NCBI GenBank assembly: GCA_021323835.1
Contig: JAJPKI010000079.1
Coordinates: forward strand, 1-14,957
DNA from: Verrucomicrobiota bacterium
Lineage (GTDB): Bacteria > Verrucomicrobiota > Verrucomicrobiia > Limisphaerales > UBA11358
Length of the DNA: 14,957 nt
Reading direction: 5' to 3'
Of the stretch, positions 7,222-13,912 are shown one piece after another. The first letter of the stretch is position 1; the number at the start of each line of letters is the position of its first letter. Under the pieces are notes generated by a model that ran no database searches, was not told where the DNA came from, and was given only the letters and a program-made list of their open reading frames with translations. The position numbers were made by a program, and so were the translations under genes.

Positions 7222-8247
7222 TCAACCGTAACGCGTCGCCTTCGGCAATGGAATGATCTTTCGTTCGTATTCTTCCAATGACGGACAAATAGCTGCGCTA
7301 TCTTTCGAATATTCTCGATGCACTGCAAGACTTGCATGTCCCAATGCACTTTGGGCAAACCGTTCGGGCATTCCGAGTTGTTTGGCACGGCCTGCCCATG
7401 CGTAGCGATAGCTGTGAAGACTGATGCCTTCAATATTGAGGATTTTACAACGTCGGCGGAATTCCGCCGCGCGCCAGCGGTCAGGCAATTGCGAAATCTT
7501 TGGAAAGAACGGTCCCGTGATAGGCAATTTCTTTAAAAGCGCCTCCAAGCGTGTCCCGATTTCCATCATGCACAACTCACCAGTCTTTTGCCGATTGAAT
7601 GACAACTGCCGATTCTCCCAATCCACATTCGCGGATGACAAATTCGCGCCGTCGGTTTGTGATGCGCCAATTTCCCAGAGTAATTCGTAATATAGTTTTC
7701 GCTCAGGATTTTGTTCAGCCTGGATTATCCGTTGATGCTCTTCGGCTGTAATCGCACGTTGCGGCCTCTTTTTTGTTTCAGGCCAAAGTTTTGCCGGAAT
7801 CAATGGAATTAACATCCACCCAAGACTTAAACCAAGATTGTGAAGGCATCGCAATGTGTGATTGATCGAAGAGCGTCCGGATTTGAGAACAAACCGAAGG
7901 TCATCGCCAGTCGTTTCAATCAATTTTTTATTTCGGATGGAATCATAAACTGAACTTTTAATCGCCCGACGCCGACGCAGCCGCGTGGATTCTTTACCGA
8001 TGGAACAAAATTCCTCCATCAAAAGCGACCAAGTGCGTTCCATCAATTTCGGATCAGCAGCAAGCAAATACGTTTTGGCAAGGGTCAGGTTAATCGAAAC
8101 AGGCCGTGTTGCGGCGTCATTCTTTGCATGGATGATTTGCGTCGCCTTTGGCCGATCGGATGTTTCCAGGCTTTCACGTTTGCCGGTTTCCGAGTCGAGG
8201 CTGTAAAAAACTTTCCCGCGTTTGCACAGCCAGAATCTGTTTTTCAT
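7222..8247 (-). CDS. Tyrosine-recombinase-family integrase, box-I Arg replaced by Gln
   Basis: A 341-residue protein. I start it at ATG 8247, because AAAGG lies 5 bp upstream; an in-frame GTG at 8253 would place that motif inside the gene. The N-terminal part (about 50-150) is a helical core-binding domain. The catalytic domain contains a beta-strand Lys (RQKTG, K221), H278-x-x-R281 ('LHSYRYAW'), H304 in ALGH and nucleophile Tyr313 in HREYS. The first catalytic Arg of the R-H-R-H-Y set is replaced by Gln197 in 'EIGASQTDGANL'. I recall similar GASQ/GGSQ integrases in Verrucomicrobiota. It reads away from tRNA-Asn, whose 3' end is about 210 bp upstream, as expected for an element integrated at a tRNA 3' end. 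No cargo genes are obvious on either side, so it may be an element remnant. Confidence 0.85.
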   Translation of the reverse strand: MKNRFWLCKRGKVFYSLDSETGKRESLETSDRPKATQIIHAKNDAATRPVSINLTLAKTYLLAADPKLMERTWSLLMEEFCSIGKESTRLRRRRAIKSSVYDSIRNKKLIETTGDDLRFVLKSGRSSINHTLRCLHNLGLSLGWMLIPLIPAKLWPETKKRPQRAITAEEHQRIIQAEQNPERKLYYELLWEIGASQTDGANLSSANVDWENRQLSFNRQKTGELCMMEIGTRLEALLKKLPITGPFFPKISQLPDRWRAAEFRRRCKILNIEGISLHSYRYAWAGRAKQLGMPERFAQSALGHASLAVHREYSKDSAAICPSLEEYERKIIPLPKATRYG

Positions 8248-8354
8248 GGACACCTTTCATTTTAGGTGGCCTTCGAACTTTGCCTGAGCGAGCAGTGAGC
8301 GATTCGTAAATGAGTGGTGCGAGATTTGTAACGTCGTTGCCGGTTCGCGCGCCA

Positions 8355-8377
8355 TTTACTGCACAGTTTACTGCACA
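8355..8377. repeat. Tandem direct repeat (2 x 11 bp) in the integrase upstream region
   Basis: TTTACTGCACA occurs at 8355-8365 and again at 8367-8377, a 12-bp period with no mismatch. It sits between the integrase start and the tRNA-Asn 3' end. Short direct repeats here could be arm-type integrase or excisionase binding sites, or a regulator site for int. That role is inference from position. Confidence 0.6.
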
Positions 8378-8389
8378 CTTGGGCCTTTT

Positions 8390-8412
8390 CGGGCAGTTTT
8401 TGCCCGTTTTTT
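8390..8412 (+). terminator. Intrinsic-terminator-like hairpin with T tract
   Basis: Perfect 6-bp stem CGGGCA / TGCCCG with loop GTTTT, followed by six T residues on the plus strand. The shape is that of a rho-independent terminator for plus-strand transcription. No plus-strand gene precedes it: the integrase and tRNA are both on minus. It may therefore protect the locus from read-through, or have a structural role at the element end. Confidence 0.55.
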
Positions 8413-8431
8413 AGAACCTGCCGCAGGAGCT

Positions 8432-8450
8432 GTCGTTGTCCTCCAACGAC
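8432..8450. other. Perfect 7-bp stem-loop just beyond the tRNA-Asn 3' end
   Basis: GTCGTTG (8432-8438) and CAACGAC (8444-8450) form a perfect inverted repeat around TCCTC. It lies 9 bp past the encoded CCA of tRNA-Asn. There is no U tract on the minus strand, so it is not a standard terminator. It could be a processing barrier for the tRNA precursor or a core-type recombinase site. Confidence 0.5.
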
Positions 8451-8459
8451 TTATTGAAA

Positions 8460-8534
8460 TGGCTCCAGAGGTAGGACTCGAACCTACAACCACACGGTTA
8501 ACAGCCGCGTGCTCTACCATTGAGCTACTCTGGA
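8460..8534 (-). tRNA. tRNA-Asn (GTT anticodon)
   Basis: The minus strand folds into a complete cloverleaf. The acceptor is TCCAGAG/CTCTGGA with G discriminator and a genomically encoded CCA (8460-8462). The D arm is GCTC-AATGGTA-GAGC. The anticodon stem CGCGG/CCGTG encloses loop CTGTTAA, giving anticodon GTT. The T arm is GTAGG-TTCGAGT-CCTAC. The variable loop is short (class I). It follows mutM on the same strand by about 55 bp. The integrase gene begins about 210 bp beyond its 3' end, so this tRNA is the likely attachment gene for that element. Confidence 0.97.
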
Positions 8535-8588
8535 ACGCAAAAGGACGCGTAATTTACAAGCCGTTCGTCATCCAGTCAATTTCATTCC

Positions 8589-9440
8589 TCATGCTTTTTG
8601 GCATCGCGGACAAAAAAATGTGCCTCGCGCGGCTTGTGTGATACGCCGAATTTTAGTTCCGCAATTGAAACATGGCTTTCCCGGGAGGTCATAAACCAGC
8701 AACCGTTCGTGATAAAAATTTTCTCCGTCATTGGAATGGCCGAAATAAAAAAGTCCATCTGATTTGCCGCTGGCGAATTTTAACGGCACCGTGCTGCCGA
8801 AATGAATGGCGCGGCGCAATGTTTCGGGGATGGCCCGCCAAAGTTTTTTGATTTGCGTCGCATTCAATTTATTTGCCGCTAATTTTGGTGAAATTTTTGC
8901 GCGGAACAGCATTTCGCTCGCGTAAATATTTCCCACGCCGGCGGCAACGGTTTGGTCGAGCAATTTGATTTTTATCGGCTGACGCGAGCGCTTTAACGCT
9001 GCCGCCAAAAAATCCGGCGTAAATTCTTTGCCTAACGGCTCCGGCCCTAGCCTTTCAATCGGCGACACATCCAAACTCATTCGCCCGAAATAGCGATAAT
9101 CCTCATAAATGAAATTGCGCTCGCCTAAATCGAAAACGACCGCCGCGTGCTTTGGCAATTTTTCATTTTTCGACGCCACATACATTCTGCCAGTCATGCC
9201 GAGATGACCGAGAACGTAGAATTTTTTGCCAGAAAGTTTTGGTTGCAGTTCAAACAACAAATATTTCCCGCGACGCGACAAATCTTTGAATTTTGCACCA
9301 AGCAATTGCTTTTGAAATTCTTTCGCTGAAGTCGGCCGCAACGATTTTTCGCGGCGGACATTGATGCCGCGAATAATTTTATTGCGAATCAACGGACGCA
9401 AATGGCGCGCGAGGACTTCGACTTCGGGAAGTTCGGGCAT
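8589..9440 (-). CDS. mutM: Formamidopyrimidine-DNA glycosylase (Fpg/MutM)
   Basis: A 283-residue bifunctional DNA glycosylase/AP lyase that excises 8-oxoguanine and Fapy lesions in base excision repair. The mature N-terminus after Met removal is PELPEVE: Pro2 is the Schiff-base nucleophile and Glu3 the catalytic acid. 'LSRRGKYLLFEL' carries the conserved DNA-contacting Lys, and 'AAGVGNIYASE' is the helix-two-turn-helix motif. The C-terminal zinc finger is complete (C-F-N-C ... C-P-R-C, with the intercalating Arg in ARGTFF). Length is normal (about 270-290). It starts 5 bp after the pyrH stop with AGG four bases ahead of the ATG, so it is co-transcribed with pyrH. In many bacteria frr follows pyrH; here mutM takes that place. 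Confidence 0.97.
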   Translation of the reverse strand: MPELPEVEVLARHLRPLIRNKIIRGINVRREKSLRPTSAKEFQKQLLGAKFKDLSRRGKYLLFELQPKLSGKKFYVLGHLGMTGRMYVASKNEKLPKHAAVVFDLGERNFIYEDYRYFGRMSLDVSPIERLGPEPLGKEFTPDFLAAALKRSRQPIKIKLLDQTVAAGVGNIYASEMLFRAKISPKLAANKLNATQIKKLWRAIPETLRRAIHFGSTVPLKFASGKSDGLFYFGHSNDGENFYHERLLVYDLPGKPCFNCGTKIRRITQAARGTFFCPRCQKA

Positions 9441-9445
9441 GAAAC

Positions 9446-10168
9446 CTAACTCACAAGCGTGCCGACTTTCTCGCCGAGCACGACGCGCTTCAAATTGTGC
9501 GGTTTGGAGAAATCAAAAACGATGATGGGCATTTTATTGTCCATGCACAGCGAGAAAGCCGTGGAATCCATCACCTTCAATTGCCGTTGCAGCGCGTCGA
9601 GATAGGAAATTTTTTCAAAGCGCTTGGCATTTTTATTTTTCTTCGGGTCGGAATCGTAAACGCCGTCCACTTTGGTCGCTTTCAAAATGACTTCCGCGCC
9701 GATTTCATTCGCACGCAACGCAGCCGCCGTGTCCGTTGAAAAATACGGATTGCCAGTGCCGCCGCCAAAAATCACCACCCTGCCCTTTTCCAAGTGCCGA
9801 ACGGCGCGACGACGGATGAATGGCTCGGCGACTTGCGACATCGCAATCGCGCTTTGCACGCGCGTGGGGCAGCCGAGTTTTTCCAGCGCGTCTTGAAGCG
9901 CCAGCGCGTTGATGACCGTCGCGAGCATGCCCATGTAATCGCCCGTCGCACGCTCGATGCCGCGCTCGCTGCCGCTCAAGCCGCGAAAAATATTTCCGCC
10001 GCCGACGACTACAACCACCTGCACGCCGAGATGGCGCACTTCGCAAATCTGCTCGGCCATGAGCTGCACCGCTTCAGGCGAAATGCCCGTGCCGTTGGCG
10101 TCGCCGAGCGACTCGCCGCTCAACTTGAGCAGGATGCGGGAAAATTTTGGTTTTTTGGAAGTCGTCAT
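9446..10168 (-). CDS. pyrH: UMP kinase (uridylate kinase)
   Basis: A 240-residue amino-acid-kinase-family enzyme that phosphorylates UMP to UDP in pyrimidine nucleotide synthesis; normally a cytoplasmic hexamer regulated by GTP and UTP. Family motifs are clear: 'RILLKLSGESLG' at the N-terminus, GGGNIFRG, 'ATGDYMGMLATVINALALQD' (UMP site), GGGTGNPYFSTDTAA (phosphate binding) and 'LKATKVDGVYDSDP'. Length matches bacterial PyrH. The start is ATG at 10168; no strong Shine-Dalgarno precedes it. It would usually lie directly behind tsf, but about 670 bp separate them here because of an oppositely oriented WGR gene and the tsf terminator. pyrH-mutM must therefore have its own promoter, somewhere in 10169-10290. 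Confidence 0.98.
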   Translation of the reverse strand: MTTSKKPKFSRILLKLSGESLGDANGTGISPEAVQLMAEQICEVRHLGVQVVVVVGGGNIFRGLSGSERGIERATGDYMGMLATVINALALQDALEKLGCPTRVQSAIAMSQVAEPFIRRRAVRHLEKGRVVIFGGGTGNPYFSTDTAAALRANEIGAEVILKATKVDGVYDSDPKKNKNAKRFEKISYLDALQRQLKVMDSTAFSLCMDNKMPIIVFDFSKPHNLKRVVLGEKVGTLVS

Positions 10169-10288
10169 GCGAATTGGAGCGCGCGAAGCATTGCAAAATG
10201 TTTAACAGCCCGATGCACGAAGGTCAATTCAAAGACATCTAACAAATTCCTCTGGACAGATAAATTCACGAAGCGCAAAGTAAAATCT

Positions 10289-10765
10289 GTGATAAAACTT
10301 TATCGGAAATCTGATGGTGTGTTCCAATATTGGGAAACATGGGAAAATAATGGCACGCACACTATTCACTGGGGAAAACTTGGTGAACGCGGCCAAAGCG
10401 AAGAGCTGCGTAACTCTCTATTTTCTTCTGCATCAAAGAAAATCACTGCGGAGATTGCCAAGAAGAAAGCAGAAGGATTTCAAGAAATTCCAATCGAAGA
10501 TCATCACACACTTTTAATTGAATATGCAATTGAAGGCATGGGTAACGCAATGGATCTCAAAAAGCGACACAGTTTGGAAGAGCGCATGAATGAAACTTTG
10601 GGATGGACTGGATTAGGACTTTGTGACGGCGGAAGCATTGGGAGCGGCACGATGGAAGTCTGTTGCTTTGTGGTAGATTTTCAAATTGCGAAGGATGCGA
10701 TTGCTAGCGACCTTCAAAATACTGAATTTCAAAATTTCACACGCATTTATCGAGAAGATGAATAA
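10289..10765 (+). CDS. Small WGR-domain protein inserted between tsf and pyrH
   Basis: A 158-residue soluble protein. The frame is open much further upstream (to 9794), but that part is antisense to pyrH. I start at GTG 10289, where the WGR domain begins (residues 1-40: 'IKLYRKSDGVFQYWETWENN', then 'IHWGKLGERG' with the W-G-x-x-G-x-x-G core). A middle helix rich in Lys/Glu follows. The C-terminal domain contains 'GWTGLGLCDGGSIGSGTMEV' then CCFVVDF, a pattern I recall from other stand-alone WGR proteins. WGR domains occur in PARPs and MolR-like proteins and bind DNA or nucleic acid; the role here is unknown. It is AT-richer than both flanking genes and on the opposite strand, so it is probably an insertion into the rpsB-tsf-pyrH locus. 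No clear Shine-Dalgarno. Confidence 0.75.
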   Translation: MIKLYRKSDGVFQYWETWENNGTHTIHWGKLGERGQSEELRNSLFSSASKKITAEIAKKKAEGFQEIPIEDHHTLLIEYAIEGMGNAMDLKKRHSLEERMNETLGWTGLGLCDGGSIGSGTMEVCCFVVDFQIAKDAIASDLQNTEFQNFTRIYREDE

Positions 10766-10786
10766 ATTTGAATTAAACTGATTTCT

Positions 10787-10822
10787 AAAAAACAAAAAAG
10801 GCACCCATCGCTGGACGCCTTT
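10787..10822 (-). terminator. Rho-independent terminator of tsf
   Basis: Read on the minus strand, about 20 bp after the tsf stop, an 11-bp stem (AAAGGC... / ...GCCTTT, including G-U pairs) closes on a GCGA tetraloop, which is GNRA-type. It is followed by TTTTTT, G, TTTTTT. This is a textbook intrinsic terminator. It shows that tsf transcription ends before pyrH. It may also stop transcripts from the convergent WGR gene, although the plus-strand T tract is weak. Confidence 0.85.
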
Positions 10823-10842
10823 GCAATTTGATTTGAGAATTT

Positions 10843-11682
10843 TTACGCGCTTTCGCCGACTTGAAAGCGCACGAAACGGCGAATCGTAATTTCATCGCCG
10901 AGCTGTTTGCCGACTTGCGCGACGTGTTCCTTGACGCTGACTTCGGAATTGCGTTTCACGAAGCCCTGGTCCACAAGGCAGTAGGTCTGGAAAAATTTGT
11001 CGAGCACGCCCGCCAGAATTTTTTCCAACGCCTGCGCCGGCTTGCCTTTCAAGCGATCGGATTGCGCGGCGATTTCGCGTTCCTTTGCGATAACTTCGGG
11101 CGAAACCTGGTCGCGCGAAACAGCATGCGGATGTCCCGCGGCAATTTGCAGCGTGATGTCTTTGACGAGTTGCTTGAATTCTTCCGTGCCGACGGTCTCG
11201 GCCTTACCCGCGCCAACTTCGACGAGCACGCCGACTTTCGCGCCGGTGTGAATGTAAGCCGCGACGAGTCCGTTGCCGGAAACTTCGATGCGCGCGTTGC
11301 GGGCAATCTTGATGTTCTCGCCAATTTTCGAAACGGCAGCAACGCGGTCGGCTTCAACGTCCGCGTTCGGGTTGTTCGCGTATTTCTTGGCGATGTCGTC
11401 GCAGAACGCGCGGAAACCGTCGTTCTTGGCGACGAAATCCGTTTCGCAATTGATTTCCACAAGCACGCCGAGCTTGCCGCCGGGCGCGATGTATTGCGCA
11501 ATCGCGCCGTCTTTTGCATCGCGCGTCGCTTTTTTCTCGGCGGACGCCACGCCCTTTTTGCGAAGAATATCAATCGCTTTGTCCATGTCGCCGCCGGCTT
11601 CAGTCAGCGCTTTTTTGCAATCCATCATGCCGACGCCAGTCATTTCGCGCAGCTTGCCTACATTTGCAGCAGTAATTTCCAT
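10843..11682 (-). CDS. tsf: Translation elongation factor Ts
   Basis: A 279-residue guanine-nucleotide exchange factor that releases GDP from EF-Tu. The N-terminal UBA-like domain is clear ('VGKLREMTGVGMMDCKKALT'). The TDFVAKN motif contacts EF-Tu and is intact, as is 'AAGHPHAVSR' in the core. The second half continues 'SDRLKGKPAQALEKILAG' and ends in the expected coiled region and C-terminal module. Length is typical. It lies 93 bp behind rpsB on the same strand, the usual order. The sequence immediately upstream of its ATG is one arm of an AT-rich palindrome and holds no Shine-Dalgarno motif, which is unusual for such a highly expressed gene. A strong terminator follows. Confidence 0.98.
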   Translation of the reverse strand: MEITAANVGKLREMTGVGMMDCKKALTEAGGDMDKAIDILRKKGVASAEKKATRDAKDGAIAQYIAPGGKLGVLVEINCETDFVAKNDGFRAFCDDIAKKYANNPNADVEADRVAAVSKIGENIKIARNARIEVSGNGLVAAYIHTGAKVGVLVEVGAGKAETVGTEEFKQLVKDITLQIAAGHPHAVSRDQVSPEVIAKEREIAAQSDRLKGKPAQALEKILAGVLDKFFQTYCLVDQGFVKRNSEVSVKEHVAQVGKQLGDEITIRRFVRFQVGESA

Positions 11683-11683
11683 A

Positions 11684-11772
11684 AATTTTGAATGTTGAGT
11701 TTTGAATTATGAGTTTAAGGATTTTGAAATCGAATTTTTCAATTCAAAATTCAAAAGTTAAAACTCAAAATT
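11684..11772. repeat. AT-rich 89-bp imperfect palindrome in the rpsB-tsf spacer
   Basis: The outer arms (11684-11708 and 11748-11772) match as inverted repeats at 21 of 25 positions. An inner pair, ATTTTGAA (11721-11728) and TTCAAAAT (11743-11750), is perfect but partly overlaps the right outer arm, so the two pairings are alternatives. The words AATTCAAAA, ACTCAAAA and their complements recur throughout. The element fills the whole spacer, from 3 bp past the rpsB stop to 1 bp before the tsf ATG. It lacks a U tract, so simple termination is unlikely. It may be a genome-wide repeat (REP/MITE-like) or an RNA stabiliser or attenuator separating the two genes. Confidence 0.75.
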
Positions 11773-11775
11773 ATT

Positions 11776-12576
11776 TTAAGCCGGAGAACTTTCCGGAGTC
11801 GTCGGGTCGTCGCCGGCGGCAACTTCCACCGCTTGCGCGGATTCAAATTTTTGTTCGCCTTCCGCATCCGGCTTGCGCGAGCGTTTGGATTCAAATTCAG
11901 CACCGGCTTGCGTGATACATTGGCCAATCGTCGCCATGATGGTGCGCACGGAACGAATCGCGTCGTCGTTCGCGGCAATCGGATAATCCACCAAATCAGG
12001 GTCGGCGTTGGTATCCACCAGCGCGACGATGGGGATTTTCAATTTGCGCGCTTCGGCCACGGCGTTGTGCTCGCGCTTCACGTCCACCACGAACATCGCG
12101 GCGGGATGCTTGTCCATTCCGCGGATGCCGTCGAAATATTTGTGCAAGCGCGCTTCCTCACGGTGAATCATCGCCTGTTCCTGCTTGACGTAATCGTTGA
12201 TCGAGCCGTCCGTGTTCATCTTCTCAATTTCTTTGAGACGTTTGAGGGACGTTTTGATTGTGTTGTAATTCGTCAATGTGCCGCCGAGCCAGCGCTCGAC
12301 GACGTAAAATTGTCCGCAAGAAATCGCGGTTTCTTTGACGCATTGCTGCGCCTGTTTTTTGGTGCCGACGAAAATGACTTTTCCGCCTTTGCGAACGGTC
12401 TTGCCGAGAAAATCGCAAGCGGCTTCAAGCTGCTCGACGGTTTTCGAGAGGTTGATGATGTGAATGCCGTTGCGCGCGTCGAAGATGAATGGCTTCATCT
12501 TGGGATTCCAACGCTTCGTCTGGTGTCCGAAATGGACGCCCGAGTCCAACAATTCTTTTACGCCAATACTAATCAT
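11776..12576 (-). CDS. rpsB: 30S ribosomal protein S2
   Basis: A 266-residue protein. I start it at ATG 12576 because AAAGGA lies 3 bp upstream and the product then begins MISIGVKELLDSGVHFGHQT, the standard S2 N-terminus; the frame extends further upstream without similarity. Family signatures: 'RWNPKMKPFIFDARNGIHII', 'VGTKKQAQQCV', 'ERWLGGTLTNYNTIKTSL', 'MFVVDVKREHNAVAEARKL' and 'IPIVALVDTNADPDLVDYPI'. S2 sits at the head-body junction of the 30S subunit and is needed for S1 binding. The last 30 or so residues form a Glu/Ala/Pro-rich acidic tail beyond the S2 core, a variable extension. It is first in the rpsB-tsf pair; two hairpins precede it. Confidence 0.98.
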   Translation of the reverse strand: MISIGVKELLDSGVHFGHQTKRWNPKMKPFIFDARNGIHIINLSKTVEQLEAACDFLGKTVRKGGKVIFVGTKKQAQQCVKETAISCGQFYVVERWLGGTLTNYNTIKTSLKRLKEIEKMNTDGSINDYVKQEQAMIHREEARLHKYFDGIRGMDKHPAAMFVVDVKREHNAVAEARKLKIPIVALVDTNADPDLVDYPIAANDDAIRSVRTIMATIGQCITQAGAEFESKRSRKPDAEGEQKFESAQAVEVAAGDDPTTPESSPA

Positions 12577-12629
12577 ATTTCCTTTGGTTAAAAATTCGCC
12601 GGAGCGAACCATCCCGCGGAACACGGGAT
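12577..12629 (-). promoter_or_regulatory. rpsB 5' leader with two hairpins (candidate S2 autoregulatory leader)
   Basis: On the minus strand, ATCCCG...CGGGAT (12629-12611) forms a perfect 6-bp stem with a 7-base loop. Two bases later, TTCGC-TCCG-GCGAA (12608-12595) forms a 5-bp stem closed by a C(UCCG)G tetraloop, an especially stable UNCG class. It runs into a TTTTT tract and then AAAGGA and the start codon. The second hairpin plus U tract resembles an attenuator. Ribosomal-protein leaders, including those of rpsB, are often autoregulatory; that this one is so is inference. Confidence 0.5.
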
Positions 12630-12818
12630 TAATGTTTAATGTTGTTGTGGTTCCCTGCCCGCTTTCAGCGAACAAGCGCATCCACTCGATGCGAAATGAA
12701 CCGTTTTTCCCTCCGCCGATTCCGGCAAAAGGGACGCGTAAAGTATCAGAAAAAAGGCAAGTGGCAACTGCTAATTTTCAGCGTGGACAAGGGAAAAGGA
12801 AGGTTTAGGATTCAAGCC

Positions 12819-13331
12819 ATGAAAGCCGAAGCGACCACATCGCGTTCCCGACAATTCTCATGGCTGGCGACTGCACTGCTCGGCTTGTTCATGATACAAA
12901 TCACCGGCTGCTCAAGCGTTCCGGATGCTTCCCCTGCGATGAAACAGCAGGCGTTGAGTTTCACTCCACCACCGGGCAAGGCCGGCGTTTACGTCATCCG
13001 CCCTTATCATATGTTGGGCGCAGCTATTTTGAATAACATCAGTCTTGATTACCAGGTGTTCGGTGCGTTGGGAACGAGTTCCTATCTATACGGGACGGTG
13101 TCACCGGGATTGCATACCCTTCGCAACACCGATCTTCCCAGCGCCATCGTCGTGCCGTTCACCACTGAAGCTGGCAAAAACTACTATTTCGTGGCCAACG
13201 CATCACTTGCAGCCAATGGTATAGCGATTGAGTCAATTTCAGAAACCGACGGCCAGGCATACGTCCGTAAATTCAAACTCAGCGGTAAGAACCGGTTCGA
13301 GCTTCAGAATCAATCTGGTGAGACAAAATAA
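12819..13331 (+). CDS. DUF2846-type lipoprotein, paralogue 1 of 3
   Basis: A 170-residue lipoprotein. The start is ATG 12819 with AGGA 8 bp upstream; the frame is open further left but only this start matches the paralogues. The signal peptide has the lipobox ITGC (Cys31, +2 Ser), giving predicted outer-membrane sorting. The mature domain begins 'PAMKQQALSFTPPPGKAGVY' and follows the DUF2846 pattern: 'VYVIRPY', a central 'ISLDYQVFGALGTSSYLYG', 'SPGLHTL', 'TTEAGKNYYFV' and 'ISETDGQAYVRKFKLSG'. DUF2846 is a small beta-sandwich domain of unknown role in surface lipoproteins. It is the first of three tandem copies, 29 bp from the next, presumably one transcript, divergent from rpsB. Confidence 0.85.
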   Translation: MKAEATTSRSRQFSWLATALLGLFMIQITGCSSVPDASPAMKQQALSFTPPPGKAGVYVIRPYHMLGAAILNNISLDYQVFGALGTSSYLYGTVSPGLHTLRNTDLPSAIVVPFTTEAGKNYYFVANASLAANGIAIESISETDGQAYVRKFKLSGKNRFELQNQSGETK

Positions 13332-13360
13332 TGATGCCGCCGGACAAACCCGAAGAAAAC

Positions 13361-13897
13361 ATGAAAACTGAAATGATTACCCGGCTTTCAGGCCAACTCT
13401 TCTGGCTGGCGACTATATTGTTAATTATACAAATTACCGGCTGCGCGAATGTTCCAGAAGGCTCTCCTGCGATGAAGCAGCAGGCATTGAGTTTTTCTCC
13501 ACCGCCGGGCAAGGCCGGCCTTTACGTCATTCGCCCTACTGAATACTCGGGCAGCGTGCTTTTGGAAATAATCAGTCTCGATTACGAAGGATGTGGCTCG
13601 TTGGCGGGAAATACTTATCTGTTCGGGACAGTGCTCCCCGGAGAGCATACCATCCAATCCGGCAATCCCAATTCAAGTTCCGACGTCGTGCATTTCACCG
13701 CTGAAGCCGGCAAAAACTACTATTTTACGGTAGGTGTCGTGCAGGGTTGGTCCGGCGGCCTTGTGGGTGCTCCAGTTTCCGGCAAGGCAGTGGTTCAGCA
13801 GATTTCTGAAACCGATGGTCAGAAATACGTTCGTCAGTCCAAACTCACTGGTGACAATCGGTTTCAGTTTCTAAATTCGCCTGAACAGACGAAGTGA
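13361..13897 (+). CDS. DUF2846-type lipoprotein, paralogue 2 of 3
   Basis: A 178-residue lipoprotein. I start at ATG 13361 (MKTEMITRLSGQ...), which aligns with the N-termini of both neighbours; an ATG at 13331, overlapping the previous stop, would add ten unrelated residues. The lipobox is ITGC with Cys28, +2 Ala. The same blocks appear as in copy 1: 'MKQQALSFSPPPGKAGLYVI', 'ISLDYEGCGSLAGNTYLFG', 'LPGEHTI', 'TAEAGKNYYFTVG' and 'ISETDGQKYVRQSKLTGDNR'. It differs by an insertion rich in Gly/Ser ('VVQGWSGGLVGAPVSG') before the last strand. It is the most divergent of the three in the signal peptide (no 'LLG'). Function unknown; presumably cotranscribed with copies 1 and 3. Confidence 0.85.
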   Translation: MKTEMITRLSGQLFWLATILLIIQITGCANVPEGSPAMKQQALSFSPPPGKAGLYVIRPTEYSGSVLLEIISLDYEGCGSLAGNTYLFGTVLPGEHTIQSGNPNSSSDVVHFTAEAGKNYYFTVGVVQGWSGGLVGAPVSGKAVVQQISETDGQKYVRQSKLTGDNRFQFLNSPEQTK

Positions 13898-13912
13898 GAG
13901 ACAAGTCAACAC

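Noticed and set aside
9794..10288. Upstream extension of the WGR gene frame (would give 323 residues)
   Set aside because: The extra residues are antisense to pyrH, have no domain pattern and the WGR domain starts right at GTG 10289.
10861..12591. Long plus-strand frames opposite tsf and rpsB
   Set aside because: Both are antisense to unmistakable conserved genes and have no motif.
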